From positions 137,984-201,983 of the forward strand of contig JAUNUP010000006.1 of NCBI GenBank assembly GCA_030538115.1: a DNA stretch of 64,000 nucleotides, read 5' to 3'. Numbering within the stretch: the stretch's first letter is position 1; each line of letters starts with the position of its first letter. Below, piece after piece: positions 7,952-16,503 of this stretch. The stretch comes from Dermatophilus congolensis. GTDB taxonomy: Bacteria; Actinomycetota; Actinomycetes; Actinomycetales; Dermatophilaceae. The position numbers were made by a program, and so were the translations under genes. Under the pieces are notes generated by a model. It did no database searches. It saw only the letters and a program-made list of their open reading frames with translations, and was not told the DNA's origin.

Positions 7952-8542
7952 ATGACCACGATCAGCGAAGGGCCGATGCACGAGGCTGAGGCTCCTCCGC
8001 AAACCGAAACCGGGCCGCCCGCTCCGCTCCCCGTGCATGCGGCAAGCCACCCGGATTATCTCTCGGTGATCACCGACGCCACGAAGAAGCGCGACCCCGA
8101 CCTCGACTGGTCGGTCTTCCGCATCGGCCTGCAGCTGACGCGCCTGTCGAACCTGCACTTCCAGCGCTCCGACCGCGACGTCCGACGCGAGCACGGCCTG
8201 ACGTGGAGCGGATTCCACGTCATGTTCATCGTGTGGCACTACGGCCCCCTCGAGGCCAACGAGATCGCGCGATTGTCGGGCGTGACGAGGCAATCGGTCT
8301 CCAGCGGCCTGGCCACGCTGGAGAGGCTCGGGCTCATCCACCGCGAACGCAGCACGGTTGACCGTCGCCGCGTGAACGTTTCTCTCACCGCACAGGGCCG
8401 GCAGCGGGTGCGCGACGCCCTGCGCACGCAGAACGCCAACGAGGTTCTCTGGTACCAGGGCCTCGACGCGGCCGAGCGCGAACAACTCGTCGCCCTCATG
8501 ACCAAGGCGACCGAGAGCCTGCGCGCCCACCGGCACGACTAG
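7952..8542 (+). CDS. MarR-family transcriptional regulator
   Basis: 196-aa winged-helix regulator. The N-terminal 45 residues are a variable, Pro-rich tail. The wHTH follows: LTWSGFHVMFIVWHYGPLEA, then NEIARLSGVTRQSVSSGLATLERLGLI. The wing is RERSTVDRRRVNVSLT, with the DRR signature of MarR proteins. The C-terminal dimer helix ends at HRHD. An alternative start at Met9 (7976) is possible. Divergence from the acyl-CoA ligase suggests it represses that gene until an aromatic or acyl ligand binds; this is inferred from arrangement. It is convergent with the pseudokinase gene downstream. Confidence 0.85.
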   Translation: MTTISEGPMHEAEAPPQTETGPPAPLPVHAASHPDYLSVITDATKKRDPDLDWSVFRIGLQLTRLSNLHFQRSDRDVRREHGLTWSGFHVMFIVWHYGPLEANEIARLSGVTRQSVSSGLATLERLGLIHRERSTVDRRRVNVSLTAQGRQRVRDALRTQNANEVLWYQGLDAAEREQLVALMTKATESLRAHRHD

Positions 8543-8605
8543 GCCGCATCCGTTCGTGGCACGGCCGCGCATGCGGGCCTAGCGAGCGCGGCCGGCCTGG
8601 CGGGC

Positions 8606-9658
8606 TCACTCGGCCCGCTGACCCGGCCTGGCCGCCTGTCCCGCCCCGATACCGACAGCGGGTTCGATCGTTCGCAGCGGACCCGATGTCGGGTTCAGCA
8701 CCTCCACGCGCGCGGGCTGCACCGCGCCGTCGTCGCGGGCAGACATCGCCACCCAGGTCACGCCGAACGACGCCGCCCCCAGCAAGGCCAGCCCGACCAC
8801 TGCGCCGACCATGCGCTTGCGCCGGGTGTTTCGGGCGGAGGCATCGGGCCGGGGTGCCGTCGCGGGAGCGGGAGCGGGGCCACGTTCGCGCGCCGCAGGC
8901 GAGGGCACCGATGTGGGCCGCGGTCGACGCGCACGACGGGGCTTCGCCGCAGGTCGCGCCACGCGCGCCGGACGCCTGCGGGTGGGCTCGTGGTCTCCGG
9001 AGAGGCGGTACACGCGCTCCTCGTCGGCTCCGGCGGCTTCTTCGGCTCCAGCCGTCTCGCTCGCTGCGACGGAGTCCTCGCCGTTGGTGCCGGAGCCCGC
9101 ATCGGTGGCTGTGCTCGGCGCCGCGGGCTGCCGGCGCGGCGCCGGCTCCTCGTCGGCCAGCGTGATCGCGAATACCGACAGCTGCGCCGCGACCTCACTG
9201 GCACCTGCGGGGCGGTGAGCCGGATCGGGGTCGAGGAGGCTTTCGATGACACACCACAGGGGTTCGGCGATGCCCTCGGGCCGCTCGGGCTCACCGAACA
9301 CACGCGAGGGGGCGCGTTCGGACTCGCCCTGCGTGTGCTCCCGCGTCGCGGTCGGGCGCTGCCCGCACGACATCTCGTAGAGCAACGCGCCCAGGGCGTG
9401 CAGGTCGCATGCCACGGTGGCGTTCGGGTTCTCGTGGCCTGGCCTGCCCGTCAGCTCGACGCGACCTGACTCAGGATCGACGAGGACGTCCACGGGATTC
9501 AGCGGGCCGTGCAGTTCACCGCGCTCGTGCAGTGACGCGAGTTCGAGTGCCACCTGGGCGGCGATGCGGCAGATGCGCGAGGGCGGGAGTTCGTGCCCTG
9601 CGGGTACGTCGAGCAGGCTCTGCAGGCGCACCGGCATGTACTCCTCGGTTGCCCCCAT
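8606..9658 (-). CDS. protein-kinase-like membrane protein, probable pseudokinase
   Basis: 350 aa. The first 160 residues match the C-lobe of bacterial Ser/Thr kinases: RICRIAAQVALELASLHERG, a catalytic-loop equivalent HGPLNPVDVLVD, a DLHALGALLYEMSCGQRPT helix F region, and DPDPAHRPAGASE. The N-lobe is almost absent, HRD is replaced by HGP and no DFG is seen, so phosphotransfer is unlikely. An Ala/Pro/Arg-rich linker follows, then one membrane segment (MVGAVVGLALLGAASFGVTW) and a short tail of about 45 residues. ATG 9658 has a GGGGGAG ribosome site. A scaffold or sensor role is inferred. It lies downstream of the beta-lactamase-like lipoprotein on the same strand. Confidence 0.7.
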   Translation of the reverse strand: MGATEEYMPVRLQSLLDVPAGHELPPSRICRIAAQVALELASLHERGELHGPLNPVDVLVDPESGRVELTGRPGHENPNATVACDLHALGALLYEMSCGQRPTATREHTQGESERAPSRVFGEPERPEGIAEPLWCVIESLLDPDPAHRPAGASEVAAQLSVFAITLADEEPAPRRQPAAPSTATDAGSGTNGEDSVAASETAGAEEAAGADEERVYRLSGDHEPTRRRPARVARPAAKPRRARRPRPTSVPSPAARERGPAPAPATAPRPDASARNTRRKRMVGAVVGLALLGAASFGVTWVAMSARDDGAVQPARVEVLNPTSGPLRTIEPAVGIGAGQAARPGQRAE

Positions 9659-9762
9659 TACCCCACTCCCCCAACAGAATCCACCGCGTCGTGTTCGTTT
9701 CTGCGCCGGGCGTTCTCGCGTTCGCCGGGCTGTCTTCACCCTAGTGCGCGCTCCGGTCTGCG

Positions 9763-10734
9763 TCAGCAGCCCGCGCCCATCGGCTCCGCGAATGCGGCTG
9801 CCCACTCGGCGATCTCGGTGAGGTCGCGGGTGCCCTGCTCGAACGTGGGCGCCAGGACCGAAATTGACGTCCCGACGCTGCCGCCTCCCGCAACCGGCAC
9901 GACCGCGATCTGGCGCACGAGGTATTCCGAGTCGATCGGCCCCCAACCGCCCTTCACCGCCGCTCCCTCCACTGCCCAGAACCCCCACTGCTGCGTCTGA
10001 CTGACCCGGCGCATGTGCGACAGCACGACGCCTGCCTCGGGCTGGCACGGCAGGTGAGCGGCGAAGCTCGCGGCGTCCGCGTTGCGCCACTGCATCTGAC
10101 CGAACGACGAGAACGGCGGCCGTGACCTTCCAGGCGGAACCTCGGTGGTCGCGTCTCCGGAGGCGCGCAGCACCGCCTCCATCGCGCGGGCCGCGGTGGG
10201 GCCTTGCCCGAGCCCGCTCCACAGGCGGGCGGCGGCGGGGTTGTCGGAGTCGCGGATCGAGATCGTCACATCGGCCTGCGTCGCCTGCCCCCGGCTGTTG
10301 CGCAGGGCCGCGAGCGCCAGCGGCACCTTCGAGATCGACCACGCGACTTCCGGATCGTTCACGCCCGCGCGCAGCACACGACCTCCGCCCACCGGCATCA
10401 GCGCGATCCCCGCCGAGCCCGACAGACGCCTGCGCATGGCCTCGAACCCCTCGGTGAAAGCCTCGGCCTCGCGAGCCACGGCCGTCGGCCACGGAGTCGT
10501 CGCGGGTGAGCGGCTGCCGGATGCGGTCGGCGCGGGCGTATTTGAGGGCATGGCCGCGATCGAGGGCATCGCTGTTGTCGAGGCAGTGGAGGGCGGAGCC
10601 GTGACCGTGACGGTGACCGTCTCGCGATCGCCCGCGCTCACGCCACCGCACGCCGACAGGGCCAACGCGAGCGCGGTCGTCACGGCCACATGCGCGGTTG
10701 TGGCCCGTCGCCCCTTCAAGCGCTGCACCCTCAC
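9763..10734 (-). CDS. class A beta-lactamase-like lipoprotein
   Basis: 323 aa. A lipobox (LALALSACGG) marks export and lipid attachment. A Thr/Ala/Pro-rich linker leads to a penicillin-recognising serine-hydrolase fold. SISK is the SxxK nucleophile motif, SDN (in RDSDNPAAARLW) is the second motif, and VKGGWG stands for the KTG motif. These suggest a transpeptidase or beta-lactamase-type active site, but substrate is unknown and many such actinobacterial proteins lack lactamase activity. The start is GTG 10734; a GTG two codons later is also possible. A second protein of similar fold is encoded at 26001-26933. Confidence 0.75.
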   Translation of the reverse strand: MRVQRLKGRRATTAHVAVTTALALALSACGGVSAGDRETVTVTVTAPPSTASTTAMPSIAAMPSNTPAPTASGSRSPATTPWPTAVAREAEAFTEGFEAMRRRLSGSAGIALMPVGGGRVLRAGVNDPEVAWSISKVPLALAALRNSRGQATQADVTISIRDSDNPAAARLWSGLGQGPTAARAMEAVLRASGDATTEVPPGRSRPPFSSFGQMQWRNADAASFAAHLPCQPEAGVVLSHMRRVSQTQQWGFWAVEGAAVKGGWGPIDSEYLVRQIAVVPVAGGGSVGTSISVLAPTFEQGTRDLTEIAEWAAAFAEPMGAGC

Positions 10735-10985
10735 ACCCCGATCATGCGTCGCGGAGAGGCCGCTGTCGTGACGAACGGACGCATCGACCAGCGCAAACCG
10801 TGTCTCCCGGCAGGCCCGCTCGTGTGTCGTGACACTGCCTCACGAGAAATGAGACGTGAATCAGGTTGTGCCGCAGCACGGTCCGTGAGCCGCCTTCATC
10901 GTCTCCGGCGACGGCCGATGGGTACCCCTGGACCGGGTCGTCCGTCCACGACGCACGGCACCACAAGACACGTACTGGAGGCACG

Positions 10986-12854
10986 TTGTCCGCTCAGCTC
11001 CACCGACGTCACCGGGCACGCAGAAACCTCGCGCTCGCCCTCGCACTGACCTTCGGAGCCGGCGGGTCCGCCACGATACCTGCGCACGCCTCCCCTGCGG
11101 AGCCGACGCCCGCCGCGCCCGAGCGAGCCGTCGCCGACCTGACTCGCCTCGACGGCATCGACACCGACGGCACCGCGTTTTCCCTGACCACCACGGAGGT
11201 CGACGGAGCCCCGGTCGTCTCCGGCACGTCCCCCGACGGCACCGATCTGCACGACCCCGCCCCCTCCGCCGCTGCCCCCACCGGCGCGCGCGACGCCGCC
11301 ACGCTCACGCACGCCTACGCGAGCGATTACGCCGCGCTCGTCGATCAGGCCGCGGTCGGGTCGATCCCGCGGTTGGGCGCCGCGAGCGTGTACGACACCG
11401 CAATCGCCGTATCGCAGCGCGCGTTCGCCCCCGGTCAGGCCGCTGCGGTGTACATCACCCGCGCCGACCGGGTCGGCGACGCTCTTGCTGCGGGAACCCT
11501 GCGCGACGGCCCCGTGCTGTTCGTGCCCCGCACCGGCACAGCCCCCTCGAACGTCGTCGCCGAGGTGCGCCGGCTGGGCGTCTCCACGGTTATCGCCCTG
11601 GGCGGCGAGGCTGCGGTGTCGTCGTCGGTACTCGCCTCCGCGGCGAGCGGCCGACCGACCTCCCGGCTGGCGGGGGCCAACAGCTACGAGACCGCGGCGG
11701 CCATCGCCCGGCGCGCGTGGCCCAAGGGTGCGCCGCACGTCTACCTCGCGGGTCTGCGGCAGGGACCGAACGGAGTGGTGCTCGACTCCCCCGACGCGGC
11801 GGCCGGCGGCACCCTCACCAAGGGCCCGGTGCTGCCGGTACCCTCGCGCGGCGCAGTGCCGCAGGTCGTCACAGACACGATCGCGCGTCTCGCGCCCTCC
11901 GACGTGTACGCCCTCGGCGGCACCGGAGTCGTGCCCACCTCCACGCTGACCAGCGCTTCCGCCGGGCGGTCCGCGGGTCGTCTCACGGGCCGCAACCGCT
12001 ACGAAACCTCGGCCGCCATCGCCCGGCACGCCTTTCCCGGAGGCGCGGACGTCGCCTACCTCGTGGCCGCGACCTCGCTGCCGGAGGCGGTTGCCGGCGG
12101 CTCGCTGCGCGACGGTCCGATCCTGTTCACGCCACCGGCAGGCCTCGCCGACCGGGCACCCGCGGGGGCCGTCTCCGGCGTATTGACACGGCTCGGCGTC
12201 ACCTCGGTCGGGGCGCTGAGCCCTGCGACGACCCTGCCGGCCTCGGCGGCCGACGCGGTGCTCGCCTCCGCACCCACGGTGAAGGCTGGTCCCCTGCCAG
12301 AGCACCCCGCCCCGTCGGGCTCCCCTGCTTCGACAGAAGCACCCACCCCCACCCCGGCCCCCACGCCGGAGCCGACCTCCTCGCCTCTCACCCAGACGCA
12401 GACATGCGAAGGCCTCGTCACGTCGTTCCGGCCGATCGAACTGCCGCGTCCATACACGATCGGCTGCGTCGACTCGATCCAAGGTGACTCGCGGATTCTG
12501 GGCCTGACCAGCACACGCGTCTACCTCGACGACGAGAGCGTGGCGAGCGGATCGATCCAGATCGTGCGCAGCCTCTCGACCTCGATGCTCAAGTCGACGA
12601 TCGCGCACGAGCTCGCGCACGCGTTCAGCTACGGGGCGCTCAACCGCACGCAGCGCATGTGGTTCGTGGCGCAGCTGCGCGCGGTCGACCCGACCGTCAC
12701 GTCGCCGGACTTCAACGATCAGTCCAGCTACGAGCACATGCCCGCGGAGCAGTGGGCGCGCGGCCAATCCGCCTGTGTCGGCTACCCGGACCCCTACGAC
12801 CGCCCCACCGCATCCTGCGCCCTGGTCAACGCCACCATCGCCAGTCCCCGCTAG
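10986..12854 (+). CDS. secreted CWB2-repeat protein with C-terminal HExxH domain
   Basis: 622 aa. A signal peptide (RRNLALALALTFGAGGSA, cleavage near PAHA) precedes three cell-wall-binding type 2 repeats. Each has the RLxGxxxYETAxAIA start, a short hydrophobic VYxx strand, GPVLxVP, and a V(I/Y)ALGG end. A Pro/Thr linker (TPTPAPTPEPTSSP) follows. The last 170 residues contain STIAHELAHAFSYGA, a HExxH zinc-peptidase motif, plus four Cys. CWB2 repeats anchor proteins to the actinobacterial or clostridial wall; the C-terminal part suggests a wall-tethered zincin. I chose TTG 10986 because GGAGG (10977-10981) precedes it and a signal peptide begins there. Confidence 0.75.
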   Translation: MSAQLHRRHRARRNLALALALTFGAGGSATIPAHASPAEPTPAAPERAVADLTRLDGIDTDGTAFSLTTTEVDGAPVVSGTSPDGTDLHDPAPSAAAPTGARDAATLTHAYASDYAALVDQAAVGSIPRLGAASVYDTAIAVSQRAFAPGQAAAVYITRADRVGDALAAGTLRDGPVLFVPRTGTAPSNVVAEVRRLGVSTVIALGGEAAVSSSVLASAASGRPTSRLAGANSYETAAAIARRAWPKGAPHVYLAGLRQGPNGVVLDSPDAAAGGTLTKGPVLPVPSRGAVPQVVTDTIARLAPSDVYALGGTGVVPTSTLTSASAGRSAGRLTGRNRYETSAAIARHAFPGGADVAYLVAATSLPEAVAGGSLRDGPILFTPPAGLADRAPAGAVSGVLTRLGVTSVGALSPATTLPASAADAVLASAPTVKAGPLPEHPAPSGSPASTEAPTPTPAPTPEPTSSPLTQTQTCEGLVTSFRPIELPRPYTIGCVDSIQGDSRILGLTSTRVYLDDESVASGSIQIVRSLSTSMLKSTIAHELAHAFSYGALNRTQRMWFVAQLRAVDPTVTSPDFNDQSSYEHMPAEQWARGQSACVGYPDPYDRPTASCALVNATIASPR

Positions 12855-13093
12855 AGAACTCCACCGGGGGGCTTGCGAATCAGACTGTCAACGCTCTGGA
12901 TTCGCACCCCGCATGGTCGATCGATCGACTCCTGGGATTGCGCTGGGCGTCGCCTGCTTTTCACCGCCGGAATTCAGGGTCTTCTCAGGATGCCCTTGGG
13001 GCAGGCGATTCTTCGAGCCCCTGATCCCCGGGCCCTGCATTCCGTGAACCGTCGACGATGCACTCGCACCAGCCCCCAGTTCAAGGAGTTCCC

Positions 13094-15199
13094 ATGTCTT
13101 CGTCTCGCCCCGACCTGCGCCGCACCCGCGCACTGGCCGCCGCGTTCGGCGCCACCGCTTTGCTCGCCACCACCGGCGTGCTCGCCGCCTCCACCACGAC
13201 CGCCGCGCCCGCCCCCGCCCAGCCCGCTCCGGCAGCGCCGGCCGCCCCGGTCGCAGCCCCGGCCAAGGCCGAGAAGAAGGCCGCCAAGGCCGACCTGTAC
13301 ACCGGCAAGGTCGAGGTCGTCCGCTCCGACCGCAAGGGCGACGGCACAACCATCACCGGCACGGTGTTCGAAGACAGCAACAAGAACAGCAGCCACGACC
13401 GCGGCGAGAAGGGCCTGGCCGGCGTCGTCGTCACCAACGGCCGCGAGGTCACGAAGACCGACAAGCGCGGCCGCTACACGCTGCCCGTGTACGAGAACAT
13501 GACCGTCAGCGTCTCGCAGCCCGCCGGCTTCCAGGTGCCCGTCGACGAGCACAACATCGCCCAGTTCGGCTACAACCACCTGAGCAAGGGCTCCCCCAAG
13601 CTTCGGTACGGCGGCATCGCGGCGACCGGCGAGGTCCCCAGCGCCGTGAACTTCCCGCTCATCAAGTCCCGCGCCTCCGCGGTCACAGACCAGAGCTGCA
13701 TCATGGCCGGCGACCTGCAGACCTACTCCGGCCGCGAGATCAGCTACGCCACCATCGGTGCGCTCAAGGACATCTCCGACCGTGGCGAGCTCGGTGCCTG
13801 CGGTGTGCTCTTCCTCGGCGACGTCGCCGGTGACGACCTGGGTCTCTACCCGCAGATGAAGAAGGCGATGAGCCTCATCAATGGCCCGATCCGCCTGCTG
13901 CCGGGTAACCACGACCTCGACTTCGACGCGACCGACCCCGACCACAGCATGGACACATTCCGGGCGCAGATGGGCCCGGACTACTACTCCTACAACGTCG
14001 GTGACACGCACGTGATCGCGCTCAACGACGTGCGCTACCCCTGCGACACCAAGATCGACAACCCCGACGGCCGCCTCGGCAGCCAGTGCACCAACCCGGC
14101 CGCCCCGCAGTACAACGGCCGCCTCGACGACAACCAGCTCAAGTGGCTCAAGGCCGACATCGAGGCCACGTCCAAGGACAAGCTCATCGTCATCGCGAGC
14201 CACATCCCGTTCTTGACCTTCGCTGACATGGCCTCGCCCGTGCACCAGCTCGACCAGGTCAAGGACGTGTACGCGATGCTCGAGGGCCGTCGCGTGGTGC
14301 ACACCTCGGGCCACACGCACTCCATCGAGAACCTCAAGGCCGGCGACTCGTACGCCCCCTGGAAGACCGTCATGGGCGTCGACAAGCTGCCCTTCCCGCA
14401 CATCGTCGCGGGCGCGATCTCCGGTGACTGGTACTCCGGCGACCTCAACGAAGACGGCGTGCCGATGGCGTTCCAGCGCGACGGCGGCCGCCCCGGCGTG
14501 CTCACCCTCGACATCACGGGCAACGAGTTCAAGGAGCGGTTCACCGTGCGGGGCGCCGGCGAGGGAGCCAAGCAGATGAACGTCGGCCTCAACACGCCCA
14601 CGTACCGCGACTGGTTCACCACGCTCGACACGTGGCGCAAGGCCAACCCCAACAACGACAAGGGCTCCGTGCCCCCGCTGAACTACAACGACCTCGGCGA
14701 CCCGAACATGGTCACCCTGGACGAGCTGGGCAAGGGAAGCTGGATCACCACCAACTTCTTCATGGGTGCCACGGACTCCAAGGTCAAGGTCAGCATCAAC
14801 GGCGGCAAGGCCCTGGAGGCGCAGCGCACCCAGGCCGCCCGCGGCGAGGACTGGAAGACCGGCGTGGAGTTCTCCGACCCGGTCTCCGCCATCCGCCAGC
14901 TCTCGGTGGGCCGCACGAGCCAGCAGTCGACCAGCGGTGACGAGCTCGCGCAGGGCTACCGCCTCTACCGCGGCAGCAAGTACGGCCCCGGCGCCGCCCG
15001 CCCCGGCAACAACCTCGCCGACCGCATGCACCACCTGTGGCGCTACGACCTGCCCAAGGACCTCGGAGAGGGCGTGCACCGCGCCGAGGTGACCGCCATC
15101 GACTCCTACGGCCGCGAGTTCACGCAGTCGTACGCGTTCACCGTGGTCAAGGAGCGTCCGCAGATGGAGTTCCGCACGGAGATGTTCCCGACCAACTGA
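13094..15199 (+). CDS. secreted calcineurin-like metallophosphoesterase
   Basis: 701 aa. ATG 13094 has a perfect AAGGAG ribosome site. After a signal peptide (LAAAFGATALLATTGVLAAS) and an Ala/Pro stretch comes a carboxypeptidase-regulatory/SdrD-B-like beta domain (GTVFEDSNKNSSHDRGEKGL). The catalytic domain shows metallophosphatase ligands in order: IMAGDLQ, FLGDVAGDD, LPGNHDLD, VIASHIPF and SGHTH. A C-terminal beta domain of about 200 residues is typical of this family of exported phosphoesterases. It probably removes phosphate from an extracellular substrate, possibly nucleotides or phosphodiesters; specificity is unknown. It is transcribed alone and ends at a hairpin. Confidence 0.85.
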   Translation: MSSSRPDLRRTRALAAAFGATALLATTGVLAASTTTAAPAPAQPAPAAPAAPVAAPAKAEKKAAKADLYTGKVEVVRSDRKGDGTTITGTVFEDSNKNSSHDRGEKGLAGVVVTNGREVTKTDKRGRYTLPVYENMTVSVSQPAGFQVPVDEHNIAQFGYNHLSKGSPKLRYGGIAATGEVPSAVNFPLIKSRASAVTDQSCIMAGDLQTYSGREISYATIGALKDISDRGELGACGVLFLGDVAGDDLGLYPQMKKAMSLINGPIRLLPGNHDLDFDATDPDHSMDTFRAQMGPDYYSYNVGDTHVIALNDVRYPCDTKIDNPDGRLGSQCTNPAAPQYNGRLDDNQLKWLKADIEATSKDKLIVIASHIPFLTFADMASPVHQLDQVKDVYAMLEGRRVVHTSGHTHSIENLKAGDSYAPWKTVMGVDKLPFPHIVAGAISGDWYSGDLNEDGVPMAFQRDGGRPGVLTLDITGNEFKERFTVRGAGEGAKQMNVGLNTPTYRDWFTTLDTWRKANPNNDKGSVPPLNYNDLGDPNMVTLDELGKGSWITTNFFMGATDSKVKVSINGGKALEAQRTQAARGEDWKTGVEFSDPVSAIRQLSVGRTSQQSTSGDELAQGYRLYRGSKYGPGAARPGNNLADRMHHLWRYDLPKDLGEGVHRAEVTAIDSYGREFTQSYAFTVVKERPQMEFRTEMFPTN

Positions 15200-15213
15200 C
15201 GCGTCTTCACCGC

Positions 15214-15255
15214 CGAACGGCCGTCACCCTCAGCTTGAGCGGTGGCGGCCGTTCC
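15214..15255 (+). terminator. stem-loop terminator of metallophosphoesterase gene
   Basis: GAACGGCCGTCACC (15215-15228) pairs with GGTGGCGGCCGTTC (15241-15254) with one mismatch and a 12-nt loop, 15 bp past the stop codon. Confidence 0.7.
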
Positions 15256-15289
15256 GCGTGCCCCGGCGGTAGCAGTCCGCCAGGACCTC

Positions 15290-15347
15290 TTGACAAGGGC
15301 CCGGATCGCGGCGCACTCTGAAAACGATTTCAAGAAAACGTTTTCAG
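15290..15347 (+). promoter_or_regulatory. ribose-operon promoter with tandem LacI-type operators
   Basis: A consensus -35 TTGACA (15290-15295) is followed about 18 nt later by a weak -10. Two LacI-family operator-like palindromes lie over and after it: TGAAAACGATTTCA (15319-15332) and the perfect GAAAACGTTTTC (15334-15345). The central CG and inverted arms are typical of RbsR/PurR-type sites. The regulator encoded next is the likely ligand. Confidence 0.75.
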
Positions 15348-15429
15348 ACTGCTGACTTCAGAGTTCTGTGCCCGAGCTCTTGTCTGGTCTGTGGTCTGCG
15401 TGTTTCAGCAACGGTGCTGGAGGTGTGCG

Positions 15430-16503
15430 GTGGTTGTGACCCTGCGTGACGTGGCCAAAGCGGCCGGCGTGAGCCTGTCGACGGCCTCGCGTGCCCTGCA
15501 CGATCCCGACTCCACCACGGAGGCGATGCGTCAGCGCGTACGGCAGGTCGCCGACGAGCTGCAGTACCGCCCGAATACCGTCGCCCGGTCGCTGCGCACC
15601 CGCCGCACCGACACGATCGGCCTGCTCGTGCCCGACGTGCGTAACCCGTTCTTCACCGACCTCGCCTACTCGGTCGACAAGGCCGCGGCCGCCGCCGGTC
15701 TGACGGTGATGATCGGCAACTCCGACGAGTCCACCTCGGCCGCCGACCGATTCCTCACCAACCTCGCCCGTCACCAGGTCGACGGGCTGCTCGTCGTGCC
15801 CCAGGGTCTGGCCAGCGAGGCGCTCGAACAGGCCGCCGCAGACCGACCCACCGTCTTTCTCGACCGGCACCCCGACCTGCCAGGTGTGTCCGAGGCCGAC
15901 GTTCCTGTCGTGACCTCGGGCGACACCGACGGCATGGTTGCGCTTATCGACCACGTCGTCGCCCAGGGGTACCGGCGCATCGGCTTCATCAGTGGCCCGA
16001 CCACGGCCTCCACCGGCCGCGCGCGCCACGCGGCCTTCGTACGGCGTCTCGGCGACCTGGGTCTGCCCAACGACGAATCGCTCGTGGCGTACGGCGACTT
16101 CCGGCTGCAGAGCGGCCTGTGCGCTGCCGAAGAGCTGCTCGCCCGGCCGCGGCGCCCCGACGCGATCATCGCCGCCGACAACCCGATGGCCCTCGGCGTG
16201 CTCACCGAACTGCGCCGACGCCGGCTGCGCATCGGCCGCGACATCGGCTTCGCCGCCATCGACGACAACCCGTGGTTCGAGGTCATCGACCCTCCGGTCA
16301 CGGTGGTGGCCCACGACACGATGCGGATGGCGCGCACCGCGATCTCCGCGCTGGTCGACCTCATCGAGGGACGCCCGGCGACCTCCACCGTGATCCCGAC
16401 GCGGCTCGTGGTGCGGCAGTCGCTGGGCGAACCGGCGACCGACCCCGAAAACGCCCTCGTCTCCCCGCTCGACGAGACACCGGAGGTGACCCGCCGTGGG
16501 TGA
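15430..16503 (+). CDS. rbsR: LacI-family regulator of the ribose-type operon
   Basis: 357 aa. The LacI HTH is at the N-terminus (VTLRDVAKAAGVSLSTASRA, then hinge-helix YRPNTVARSLRT). A periplasmic-binding-like sensor domain follows (TIGLLVPDVRNPFFTDLAYS; GYRRIGFISGP; DAIIAADNPMALGVL). The C-terminus ends in LVVRQSLGEP. I chose GTG 15430: GGAGG lies 6 nt upstream and the DNA-binding domain begins at once. It is the first gene of an operon with RbsA, RbsC, RbsB and RbsD homologues and sits directly downstream of tandem LacI boxes, so autoregulated repression relieved by a sugar is likely. Ribose is inferred from RbsD. Confidence 0.85.
   Translation: MVVTLRDVAKAAGVSLSTASRALHDPDSTTEAMRQRVRQVADELQYRPNTVARSLRTRRTDTIGLLVPDVRNPFFTDLAYSVDKAAAAAGLTVMIGNSDESTSAADRFLTNLARHQVDGLLVVPQGLASEALEQAAADRPTVFLDRHPDLPGVSEADVPVVTSGDTDGMVALIDHVVAQGYRRIGFISGPTTASTGRARHAAFVRRLGDLGLPNDESLVAYGDFRLQSGLCAAEELLARPRRPDAIIAADNPMALGVLTELRRRRLRIGRDIGFAAIDDNPWFEVIDPPVTVVAHDTMRMARTAISALVDLIEGRPATSTVIPTRLVVRQSLGEPATDPENALVSPLDETPEVTRRG

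Noticed and set aside
12916..12929. Perfect palindrome GTCGATCGATCGAC as operator upstream of the metallophosphoesterase.
   Set aside because: It is a simple TCGA repeat, which arises easily in this sequence, with no regulator gene nearby.
13000..15079. Long open frame on the minus strand opposite the metallophosphoesterase gene.
   Set aside because: It lacks family motifs, is Val/Leu/Gly-rich from complementing GC-rich codons, and lies opposite a gene with clear catalytic motifs and ribosome site.
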